A DNA stretch of 17,077 bases, taken from contig CAVKOL010000038.1 in NCBI GenBank assembly GCA_963658035.1, positions 1 to 17,077 on the forward strand. Direction: 5' to 3'. The position numbers were made by a program, and so were the translations under genes. Shown piece after piece: positions 1 to 6,915 of this stretch. The notes beneath the pieces were generated by a model. That model worked only from the letters and a program-made list of their open reading frames with translations, did no database searches and was not told the DNA's origin. Origin of the DNA: Paratractidigestivibacter sp963658035 (lineage in GTDB: Bacteria > Actinomycetota > Coriobacteriia > Coriobacteriales > Atopobiaceae). Position 1 is the first letter of the stretch; each line of letters opens with the position of its first letter.

Positions 1-51
1 AACGTGTGCTGCGAGCCCAAATACGAGCGCGCGGGGGCGTGCCACCAGTAG
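1..51 (+). CDS. 3' end of an unidentified gene (partial)
   Basis: Frame 1 reads sixteen codons into a TAG stop at 49-51, giving a short tail with three cysteines (Cys-Cys near its start and a later Cys-His pair) ending NVCCEPKYERAGACHQ. A strong intrinsic terminator starts five bases after the stop, which supports this as the true end of a + strand gene. Too little is present to name the family. The cysteine-rich end could bind metal, but that is only a guess. Confidence 0.55.
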   Translation, partial: NVCCEPKYERAGACHQ

Positions 52-55
52 GGTT

Positions 56-100
56 AAAGGTGCGCGGGGCAGCCGGTCGGCTGCCCCGCGCACCTTTTTT
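56..100 (+). terminator. Strong intrinsic terminator
   Basis: A perfect inverted repeat pairs 56-75 with 78-97 around a very tight loop, and the + strand continues as a run of six T (95-100). It lies directly after the stop of the partial gene at 1-51. The first repeat element (R1) begins two bases after the T run. Confidence 0.93.
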
Positions 101-101
101 G

Positions 102-225
102 CGAAAGACGGGCGCACTATCGCGATGTACCGAGTAGACCGGGCTTTGAGCGCAAAGATACCTGTGGTTTTGCCGTCCAAAACGCCCGTCCACCCGGCAG
201 AGGCGCCTAGTGCGCCCGTCTTTCG
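102..225. repeat. Palindromic repeat R1 (copy 1 of 4)
   Basis: This 124-base unit starts CGAAA and ends TTTCG. Its outer arms, 102-119 and 208-225, are a perfect 18-base inverted repeat. It aligns without gaps to R2, R3 and R4, sharing with R2 and R4 a core containing AGTAGACCGG, a TTACCTG block and a GGTTTT block. Its arms differ from the other copies at four positions, and each change is matched on the opposite arm, so pairing is kept. It abuts the T tract of the preceding terminator and is followed by a short T-rich stretch (226-233). No coding capacity is apparent. It may be a REP/MITE-like element or a structured RNA. Confidence 0.85.
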
Positions 226-259
226 TCCTTTTTGTTGTGGGGAGCGCCGCAGGTGTTTT

Positions 260-383
260 CGAAAGGCGGCGGCAGTATCGCCGGCGACCGAGTAGGCCGG
301 ACTTTGGGCGCGGAGTTACCTGCGGTTTTACATCCCAAAGCGGGCGGCTACTTGGATGGGGCCGATACTGCCGCCGCTTTTCG
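260..383. repeat. Palindromic repeat R2 (copy 2 of 4)
   Basis: This is a second 124-base unit in the same orientation as R1, 34 bases downstream of it. The arms extended by the flanking TT and AA (258-280 with 363-385) form a 23-base inverted repeat with one G-T wobble. Inside, GTAG (292-295) faces CTAC (348-351) and CTTTGGG (302-308) faces CCCAAAG (334-340), so the unit can fold as one long nested hairpin with a conserved apical segment around TTACCTGCGG. It lies between the convergent ends of the gene at 1-51 and the MFS gene, and is the only hairpin available to end the MFS transcript. It has no clear T run on the minus strand. Confidence 0.88.
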
Positions 384-430
384 AATTTAGGGTGCGTTGC
401 GTCCGGGGCGGGATGCCCATGGGGACCGTT

Positions 431-1633
431 TTAGAGCTTGGAGGAGATCGCGAAGCTCGCGACGCCCAGGAGCAGCATGATGCAAAGCACCGGTATGAAG
501 GAGCCCAGGGCAGAAACCAAGAGGCCGGCGCCCCAGGAACCCGCAAGGGACGCGAAGATGCTGTAGGTGTTGACCACGGCCATGTTCTGGGCCATGTTGG
601 CCTGCCCCCACTCGGTGCGAGACACATACGGCATGGTCACGACGGCGGCGCCCCAGGCCATGCCGGTCAAGAGGCAGGCCACGGCCTGAACCGACAGGCT
701 CACCAGCAGCAACGATACGATCATGACCACGGGTGCTGCGATGCCCACGCAGCTAATGATTCGCATGGTCTTGTGGCGCCCCAGGCGGTCAAGGGCAACG
801 CCGCAGCTCAAACGGCCCAAACCGCTGCCGATGTTGACAAAACCGATAACCACAGCCGCGGCAAAATCAGAAGCCCCCAAAGACAAGGGCAGCTCGCGGC
901 CGATGCCGGTGGTGCCCATGCCAATGCTTCCCAGCATAAATAAGAAAGCGTAGAGCAGCCAAAACGTGGAGCTTTTGGCCATCTGGGAGCTGGGGACAAA
1001 CCGGTCGTCGGCAGAGGCGCCGGACCCGGCGCCCACGCGTTCGCCGAGAAGCCCGGCCTCTTCCGCCGTCGGTGGGCGCACAACAACCGACCCCGCCAAG
1101 ACCAAACCTGCAAAGACAACGGCAAATCCCATAAGCGTCGCGCGCCAAGGCAGCACACCGTAAAGCGCCGTGGCGACCGGCCCCAGAACAAAGCCCCCGG
1201 CGCCAAACCCCATCAACGTGACACCCTGCGCAAAGCCGCACTTATCCGGAAACCACGAGGTCACCGTGGGTATGACCACGTTGTAGACCCAGCCAATGCC
1301 AAAGCTGGCGACAAGACCGTAGGCCACATAGGTCACGACCAGCGCGCCATCGCCCGCGGCGCTCGCCGTCCCCACAAAACCGGCCGCCAGCATCGCGGCG
1401 CCCGCGACCATGGCAAACCGCTGTCGCCCGCGCCTCACAAACGGTCCCACCGCCAAACTGCCGATGGTAAAAGCGCAGATAGACAGGGCAAAGACCAGCG
1501 TCATCTGCGAGACGGACCACCCAAACTCCACCTTAAGCGGCGCCAGCAAAACCGAATAGGCGTAGATAAGCCCCAAGAACAGCAGCAGCGCCGTGGCGCA
1601 AACCAGGATACCGTTTCGTTTTTTATCCAGCAC
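431..1633 (-). CDS. MFS transporter, OFA (oxalate/formate antiporter)-like
   Basis: This encodes a polytopic membrane protein of about 400 residues with twelve likely membrane segments. The first helix region (LIYAYSVLLAPLKVEFGWS) has the look of the oxalate/formate antiporter branch of the major facilitator superfamily, whose members exchange or export small carboxylates. The substrate here is not determinable; a carboxylate linked to the upstream CoA genes is plausible. The reading frame stays open to a TTG at 1666 and an ATG at 1660, but those sit in the tail of the terminator of the preceding gene. I prefer the GTG at 1631-1633, which is preceded by a G-rich ribosome binding site (AAGGGGGGG) nine bases away and gives a normal N-terminus (MLDKKRN). 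It is the last gene of the minus-strand block. R2 lies 48 bases past its stop. Confidence 0.85.
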   Translation of the reverse strand: MLDKKRNGILVCATALLLFLGLIYAYSVLLAPLKVEFGWSVSQMTLVFALSICAFTIGSLAVGPFVRRGRQRFAMVAGAAMLAAGFVGTASAAGDGALVVTYVAYGLVASFGIGWVYNVVIPTVTSWFPDKCGFAQGVTLMGFGAGGFVLGPVATALYGVLPWRATLMGFAVVFAGLVLAGSVVVRPPTAEEAGLLGERVGAGSGASADDRFVPSSQMAKSSTFWLLYAFLFMLGSIGMGTTGIGRELPLSLGASDFAAAVVIGFVNIGSGLGRLSCGVALDRLGRHKTMRIISCVGIAAPVVMIVSLLLVSLSVQAVACLLTGMAWGAAVVTMPYVSRTEWGQANMAQNMAVVNTYSIFASLAGSWGAGLLVSALGSFIPVLCIMLLLGVASFAISSKL

Positions 1634-1664
1634 AGAGACAATCCCCCCCTTAGTCTGCATCGAC

Positions 1665-1700
1665 AAAAAACGCGGGGCCGCCGCCAGGGGCAGCCCCGCG
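1665..1700 (-). terminator. Intrinsic terminator after the CoA/alcohol dehydrogenase operon
   Basis: On the minus strand, CGCGGGGC (1693-1700) pairs with GCCCCGCG (1671-1678). The stem extends by about four more pairs, and six T follow (1665-1670). It lies 53 bases after the alcohol dehydrogenase stop and ends the long minus-strand transcript just before the MFS gene, so the MFS gene would need read-through or its own promoter. Confidence 0.88.
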
Positions 1701-1753
1701 CATTGCTCAATAACGTGCAGGTGAACTCCTACGTTTACGTACGAGCGAGCCTC

Positions 1754-2944
1754 TTAGCGCGCAGCCTCGAGAATCTTTACGATGTCCTCGACGTGCAGCT
1801 GCATAAAGGCGCCGGCGTGGTCGCCGCCGCGGGCGTCCACCGCGCCCTGGGCCATCTCGTGGATCTGCTCGGGCGTGGGGTCGACGCCCAGCTCGGTCAA
1901 GCTGGTAGGCAGGTTGATCGAGTGGCACCACTGATCCCAAGCCTCGATACCGCGAAGGCCGGTGGCCTTGGGGTCGTGGTAGTCGTTCTGGACGCCCCAG
2001 ACGTTGACGGCAAACTGAGCAAAGCGCTCGGGGTCGACGTCGATGACGTACTTGGCCCAGCTGGACCAGATGGCGGTCAAGCCCGCACCGTGGGCAACGT
2101 CGAACATGGCGCCGATCTCGTGCTCGATGGCGTGGCAGGCAAAGTCGCCCACACGGCCCAGGCCGGTCAAACCGTCGTGGGACTTGGCGCCCGCAAGCAG
2201 CAAGTTCGCGCGGGCAGGATAGCTCGTGGGGTTGGCCAGCGCCTCGGGCACGAAGGTCTTGACGGTGCGCATCAGGCCCTCGGCCAGCTCGTCAGACAGC
2301 TCGACGTGCTGCTCGGTGGTGAAGTAGCGCTCCATGGTGTGCATCATGATGTCGGCGCCGGGGGCCGCGGTCTGGAACGGCGGCAGCGAGTAGGTGAGCT
2401 CGGGGTTCATGATGGCAAACAACGGGCGGGCGCACTCGTGGTTGTACGAGCGCTTGAGCATCTTCTCGCCCATGGTGTCGATGTTGATGACGGCCGAGTT
2501 CGACGTCTCGGAGCCGGTACCGGCCAGGGTGGAAATCGCGCCAATCTTGGCGATCTTATCGGTGCTCACCTTACCCAAAAACAGGTCCTCGAGCTCGAAG
2601 TCGTTGGCCAGGCCGTAAGCGATGGCCTTAGAAGAGTCGATGGCCGAGCCGCCGCCGATGGGCAGGATGAAGTCGACGCCCTCGGCGCGGCAAAGCTCGA
2701 CGCCCTTCTTGACCAGCGACAGGCGCGGGTTGGGAACCACGCCGTCAAGCTCGACGTACTCGATGCCGGCCGCGTCCAGTCCCTCCTCGACGCGGGCGAG
2801 AAGACCGGTGGTGCGCACATAGTCGCCGCCCCAGTGGATAAGGGCCTTGTGGCCGCCAAACTCCTTGATCAGGCGACCGGCCTCTTTCTCGGTGTCCTTG
2901 CCAAAGACGATCTTGGTGGGAACGAGATACTCAAAGTTGACCAT
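1754..2944 (-). CDS. Iron-containing alcohol dehydrogenase (butanol dehydrogenase/YqhD type)
   Basis: This cytoplasmic dehydrogenase of 396 residues would interconvert an aldehyde and an alcohol using NAD(P)H. The nucleotide-binding GGGSAIDSSK lies at about residues 97-106. Candidate metal ligands are Asp198, His202, His271 and His285. Their spacing equals that of the Asp194/His198/His267/His281 set I recall for E. coli YqhD. Class III (group III) iron ADHs of this kind include NADPH-dependent butanol dehydrogenases. The frame extends 15 codons upstream, but the ATG at 2944 is preceded by AAAGGAAG at good distance and starts MVNFEYLVPTKIVFGK, typical of the family. It is the last gene before the operon terminator, after thiolase. 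Its substrate could be butanal, a hydroxybutanal or a general aldehyde. Confidence 0.93.
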   Translation of the reverse strand: MVNFEYLVPTKIVFGKDTEKEAGRLIKEFGGHKALIHWGGDYVRTTGLLARVEEGLDAAGIEYVELDGVVPNPRLSLVKKGVELCRAEGVDFILPIGGGSAIDSSKAIAYGLANDFELEDLFLGKVSTDKIAKIGAISTLAGTGSETSNSAVINIDTMGEKMLKRSYNHECARPLFAIMNPELTYSLPPFQTAAPGADIMMHTMERYFTTEQHVELSDELAEGLMRTVKTFVPEALANPTSYPARANLLLAGAKSHDGLTGLGRVGDFACHAIEHEIGAMFDVAHGAGLTAIWSSWAKYVIDVDPERFAQFAVNVWGVQNDYHDPKATGLRGIEAWDQWCHSINLPTSLTELGVDPTPEQIHEMAQGAVDARGGDHAGAFMQLHVEDIVKILEAAR

Positions 2945-3031
2945 AGTAAGAGCTTCCTTTCTCAATCTGCGCTCTTCGTAACTCGGCAAGCAGCGGCAGT
3001 GCGGAGAAGCGCCGCCGCGAAAGACCGAGAG

Positions 3032-4249
3032 TTACTCCTTGGTGAAGTACATCGAGATGCCCTGACCGCCGCCGATGCACATCGACACCATGGCGTCTTG
3101 CTTCTCGGGGTGACGCTGCGCCAGCTCATAGGCGCACTTGATGGCCAAAATGGTGCCGGTAGCGCCGATGGGGTGGCCAATGGAGATGCCGCCGCCGTAG
3201 ATGTTGACCTTCTCGGGGTCCAAGCCCAGGTCGCGCGACACGGCGAAGGCCTGGGAGGCAAAGGCCTCGTTGATCTCGAAGAAGTCGATGGCGGTAAGGT
3301 CGATGTCCAGCTTCTGGGCCAGCTTCTTGGACGAGAAGTACGGAGAATAGCCCATGAGGGAGGCCTCGTAGCCGGCGACGGCGTAGTCGCGGATGCAGAC
3401 CATGGGGGTGCAGCCCAGCTCCTGGGCCTTGGCGCGGGTCATGACGACCACGGCAGCCGCGGCGTCGTTCAAGGACGAGGAGTTGGCGGCGGTCACGGTG
3501 CCGGTGCCGTCGGTCACAAAGCAGGGCTTCAAGCGTGCCAGGCTCTCGGCGGTCACGCCCTCGCGGGGGTTCTCGTCGGTGTCGAAGACGGTGACGGCGC
3601 CCTTGCGACCCTTGATCTCGACGGGCACGATCTCGTCGGCAAAGACGCCCTCGGCCACGGCCTTGCAGGCGCGCTGCTGGGACTGGGCGGCAAAGGCGTC
3701 CTGCTCCTCGCGCGAGACGTTGAACTTCTTGGCCACGTTCTCGGCGGTGATGCCGTTGTGGGACATGTCAAGCGGCCAGGTAAGGATGTCAATCACGCCG
3801 TCCTCGAACTGCTTGTGGCCCATGCGGGCACCCCAGCGGGCGCTCGGCACGTAGTAGGGCAGCTGCGAGAGGGACTCGGCGCCGCCGGCCACGACGACCT
3901 CGGACTGGCCGGCCTTGATCTCGAGCACGGCGTCGGCAATGGACTGCAGGCCAGAGCCGCACTGGCGGTTGACCGAGTAGGCGCAGGTCTCGTTGGGAAG
4001 GCCGGCCTTCAAGCTGATGGCGCGGGCCAAGAAGCCGTTCTCGCCCCAGGAGCCAACCTGGCCGATGATGCACTCGTCAACGGCGGCGGGCTCGATGCCG
4101 GCGCGCTTGACGGCCTCGGCGACCACCAGGGCGCCCATGTCGATGGCCGAGACGGTCTTAAGGCTGCCGCCAAACTTGCCCACCGCGGTGCGGGCGCCGG
4201 AAACGATGACGATGTCATCGGGCTTGTTCTCGAACTTCTTGTTGCTCAT
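3032..4249 (-). CDS. Acetyl-CoA C-acetyltransferase (thiolase)
   Basis: This thiolase of 405 residues (family norm about 390-400) condenses two acetyl-CoA to acetoacetyl-CoA or runs in reverse. Visible catalytic motifs are NRQCGSG with the acyl-accepting Cys97, INEAFA at 326-331, GHPIGATG with His359, and CIGGGQG with Cys391. All expected active-site residues are present. The ATG at 4249 has an AAGGAG site six bases upstream. The N-terminus is about 10 residues longer than usual (MSNKKFENKPDD before the first beta strand). It sits between 3-hydroxyacyl-CoA dehydrogenase (81-base gap) and alcohol dehydrogenase (87-base gap) on the same strand, consistent with joint expression. A biosynthetic four-carbon role is more likely than fatty acid oxidation, because no other beta-oxidation genes are present. 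Confidence 0.95.
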   Translation of the reverse strand: MSNKKFENKPDDIVIVSGARTAVGKFGGSLKTVSAIDMGALVVAEAVKRAGIEPAAVDECIIGQVGSWGENGFLARAISLKAGLPNETCAYSVNRQCGSGLQSIADAVLEIKAGQSEVVVAGGAESLSQLPYYVPSARWGARMGHKQFEDGVIDILTWPLDMSHNGITAENVAKKFNVSREEQDAFAAQSQQRACKAVAEGVFADEIVPVEIKGRKGAVTVFDTDENPREGVTAESLARLKPCFVTDGTGTVTAANSSSLNDAAAAVVVMTRAKAQELGCTPMVCIRDYAVAGYEASLMGYSPYFSSKKLAQKLDIDLTAIDFFEINEAFASQAFAVSRDLGLDPEKVNIYGGGISIGHPIGATGTILAIKCAYELAQRHPEKQDAMVSMCIGGGQGISMYFTKE

Positions 4250-4329
4250 GGGATTCTCCTTGGTTTAAATGAACGCCTGGTAGATGAGTTGGTGGTGCAT
4301 CTTGGCCGGGCCGCGACCCGGCCCGCGCC

Positions 4330-5184
4330 CTACTCGCTGTAGTCGTAGAAGCCCTTACCGGTCTTGCGGCCCAGGTTGCCCGCGTCGATGAGCTCCTTGA
4401 AGACGGGGGCCGGGCGGTAGAGCTCGTCGTGGTCGAAGCCCTCGTAGAGGTTCATGAGCGAGGCGTAGACCACGTCGATGCCGGCGAAGTCCATGAGCTC
4501 GCAGGGTCCCATGGGGTGGTTGCAGGCGAGCTTCATCGCGGTGTCGACGTCGGCAGCGGCCACGCCCTCAGAGACCAGCCAGGCGCCCATGTTCTCGTAG
4601 GGATTGATCACGCGGTTGACGATGAAGCCCGGCGTGTTGGGCGCGTCGACCGACGTCTTGCCAATGGCCTCGGCGAACTCGTGGGTCTTGGCCGCGGCCT
4701 CGTCGGAGGTCTTCTCGCCGCGGATAATCTCGACGAGCTTCATCACGGGCGCGGGATAGAAGAAGTGCAGGCCCAGGACAGACTCGGGGCGCTTGGTGGA
4801 AGCCGCAATCTCATCGATGCTGATGCCCGAGGTGTTGGTGAGAAGAACGGCATCGCTATCTGCGAACTCGTCCATCTTTTGGAAGGTGGACTGCTTGAAG
4901 TCCAGGCGCTCGGGCACGGCCTCGATGATGAACTTGGCGCCCGCGACGGCGGCGTAATCGGTGCTGTAGCTAAGGCGGTCGAGAATGGCCTGGCGCTCGT
5001 CGGCGGCCATCTTGCCCTTATCGACCTTCTTCTGCAGCAGCTTTGCAACCAGGGCCTGGGCCTTGTCCAGGGGCGCCTGGGCGATGTCGATGTTGACCAC
5101 GGTGAAGCCGGCCTGCGCACAGGCCTGTGCGATGCCGCCGCCCATAAGACCGCTGCCGATAACCGCTACCTTGACATTCTCCAT
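4330..5184 (-). CDS. hbd: 3-hydroxybutyryl-CoA dehydrogenase
   Basis: This enzyme of 284 residues reduces acetoacetyl-CoA to 3-hydroxybutyryl-CoA with NAD(P)H, or the reverse; clostridial Hbd proteins are about 282 residues. The Rossmann loop GSGLMGGGIAQ is at residues 10-20. Ser119, His140, Glu152 and Asn190 have the same spacing as the catalytic Ser137/His158/Glu170/Asn208 set I recall for the human mitochondrial enzyme. The C-terminal dimerisation domain includes a GRKTGKGFYDY ending typical of the family. The ATG at 5184, with AAGGGA upstream, is preferred over an ATG ten codons earlier. It lies between the CoA-transferase and thiolase genes, so the substrate is most likely the four-carbon CoA ester made by the thiolase. 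Confidence 0.95.
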   Translation of the reverse strand: MENVKVAVIGSGLMGGGIAQACAQAGFTVVNIDIAQAPLDKAQALVAKLLQKKVDKGKMAADERQAILDRLSYSTDYAAVAGAKFIIEAVPERLDFKQSTFQKMDEFADSDAVLLTNTSGISIDEIAASTKRPESVLGLHFFYPAPVMKLVEIIRGEKTSDEAAAKTHEFAEAIGKTSVDAPNTPGFIVNRVINPYENMGAWLVSEGVAAADVDTAMKLACNHPMGPCELMDFAGIDVVYASLMNLYEGFDHDELYRPAPVFKELIDAGNLGRKTGKGFYDYSE

Positions 5185-5298
5185 TGCAAATCCCTTCTCA
5201 AGAATTGATTTCACCTTTTATTGCACCCGAGCGCCGCAACAACTTGCCGGCCCCGGGGACGTTCCAAAACCGCGCAGCCGCGCGAGTGCCCGGCCGCC

Positions 5299-6894
5299 CT
5301 ACTTGACCTCGAACCCGGCGAGAAGACCCGACGGCCCGTCTTGCACAAAGAGGTTCGCGTCCATCTCTTTGAGGTCGGGGCTCACGATGGGCGCGAAGTC
5401 CATCATGTCCAGCACCTGCGTCTGCAGGTCGATGCCCGGCGCCACCTCGGTCAAGACGACGCCCTCGGGCGCCAGCTCAAAGACGGCGCGCTCGGTCACG
5501 ATGACCACGCGCTGGCCCTTCTTGCGGGCCGCCGGGCCGTTGAACGAGAGCTGCCCCACGCGCGCGACCATCTTCTTGATGGCGCCCTCCTGCAAGATGG
5601 TGAGCTTGCCGTTCTCGAAGGAGTACTTGGCCCCCTTCGCAGTGAAGGTACCTAAGAAAACGACGGTCTTGGCGTTTTGCGTGATGTCGACAAAGCCGCC
5701 GGCACCGGCGCAGCGCGGGCCCATCTTGGTGGAGTTGACGTTGCCCTCGCCGTCGAGCTCGCCCATGCCCATGTAGGTCACGTCGACGCCCGCGCCGTCG
5801 TAGTAGTCAAATTGCTCGGGGTGGCTCACCATGGCAAGCAGGTTCTGGCCAATGCCAAAGTCAATGCCGCCCAGTTGAACGCCGCCGTAGATGCCGCTCT
5901 CGACGGTGATCATGACCTTGCTTGAGAGGCCTTCCTCGGCGCACACGCGGCCCACCATGTCGTTGGGGATGCCGGTGCCCAGGTTGACCACGCAACCGGG
6001 ATAGAGCTCTTGGCAGCCGCGGCGGGCGATGAACTTGCGCTCGTTGAAGGGCGCGGGCTCGACGGCAGACATGGGAACGCGAAGCTTGCCCACGTAGGAG
6101 GGATCGAAGTAAATCGACGACGTCATGCGGTGGTCCTCGACGGGATTGGGGCACACCACGATCTGGTCGATAAAGACGCCGGGAACGGTCACGTCTTTGG
6201 GGTTGATGGTGCCCGTCTCGGCCACCTCGCGCACCTGTGCCACGACCTTGCCGCCGTAGCGCTTGGTGGCGAGAACCGCGTTGAAGACCTCGAGCTTCAT
6301 GGCCTCGTCGGTGGTGGTGAGGTTGCCCATCTCGTCGCAGACGGTGCCGCGGATGAAGCACACGTCGATAGGGACCTCGTGGTAGAACATGTACTCCTCG
6401 CCGTGGATCTCGATGATCTCGGAGATGTCGGGCAGGGGCTTGGTGCGCTCGTTCATCTTGCCGCCCTCGATGCGCGGGTCGATGAAGGTGCCCAGGCCAA
6501 CCTTGCTCATCTTGCCCGGAAGGCCGCAGGCCATCGAGCGGTAGAGCTGGGCGATCTGGCCCTGGGGCATGCAGTAGGCCTCGACCTGGTTGTTGGCGAT
6601 CATGTCCATCCACCTGGGCTGCAGGCCCCAGTGCGAGCCGATGATGCGGGTGACCAGGCCCTCGTGGGCCAGGTGCTGGATGCCGCGCTGGCGGTCGGAC
6701 TGGCCGCAGGAGTGAAGCAAGGTGAGGTTGCGGGGGTGGCCCGTCTCAAGGAAGCGCTGCTCAATGGCCTTGAGATTGGACTCCGAGGCAGAGACCAAGG
6801 TCATCGCGATGGTGCAGATGGTCTGGCCGTCCTCGATGCCCGCGGCCACTTCCTCAGCCGTGACGAAGTTCGCCTTCAAAGACTTGGATGCCAT
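5299..6894 (-). CDS. Fused two-domain acyl-CoA:carboxylate CoA-transferase (YdiF/Pct type)
   Basis: This 531-residue protein contains both halves of a class I CoA-transferase in one chain, as in E. coli YdiF and propionate CoA-transferase. It moves CoA between a CoA ester and a free acid through a glutamyl-CoA thioester. The expected catalytic glutamate is Glu332 in ITVESGIYGG; the oxyanion-type NLGTGIPNDM segment lies at 304-313. The ATG at 6894 is preceded by AAAGGAT. It follows the acyl-CoA ligase gene by 21 bases and precedes hbd by 114. In this context it could swap CoA from 3-hydroxybutyryl-CoA or acetoacetyl-CoA onto acetate, or activate an imported acid. Substrate specificity cannot be read from the sequence. 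Confidence 0.93.
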   Translation of the reverse strand: MASKSLKANFVTAEEVAAGIEDGQTICTIAMTLVSASESNLKAIEQRFLETGHPRNLTLLHSCGQSDRQRGIQHLAHEGLVTRIIGSHWGLQPRWMDMIANNQVEAYCMPQGQIAQLYRSMACGLPGKMSKVGLGTFIDPRIEGGKMNERTKPLPDISEIIEIHGEEYMFYHEVPIDVCFIRGTVCDEMGNLTTTDEAMKLEVFNAVLATKRYGGKVVAQVREVAETGTINPKDVTVPGVFIDQIVVCPNPVEDHRMTSSIYFDPSYVGKLRVPMSAVEPAPFNERKFIARRGCQELYPGCVVNLGTGIPNDMVGRVCAEEGLSSKVMITVESGIYGGVQLGGIDFGIGQNLLAMVSHPEQFDYYDGAGVDVTYMGMGELDGEGNVNSTKMGPRCAGAGGFVDITQNAKTVVFLGTFTAKGAKYSFENGKLTILQEGAIKKMVARVGQLSFNGPAARKKGQRVVIVTERAVFELAPEGVVLTEVAPGIDLQTQVLDMMDFAPIVSPDLKEMDANLFVQDGPSGLLAGFEVK

Positions 6895-6915
6895 GCTCGT
6901 CGTATCCTTTCTGGT

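Noticed and set aside
102..383. Integron attC sites as an explanation of the repeats
   Set aside because: Length and palindromic shape fit, but the ends are CGAAA/TTTCG rather than the GTTRRRY/RYYYAAC core sites, and no integrase or cassette array is visible.
1703..4342. Long + strand open frame (879 codons) opposite alcohol dehydrogenase and thiolase
   Set aside because: It is a low-complexity Gly/Ala/Val/Asp/His-rich product antisense to two clearly conserved enzymes. Such frames stay open by chance because of high-GC codon use on the opposite strand.
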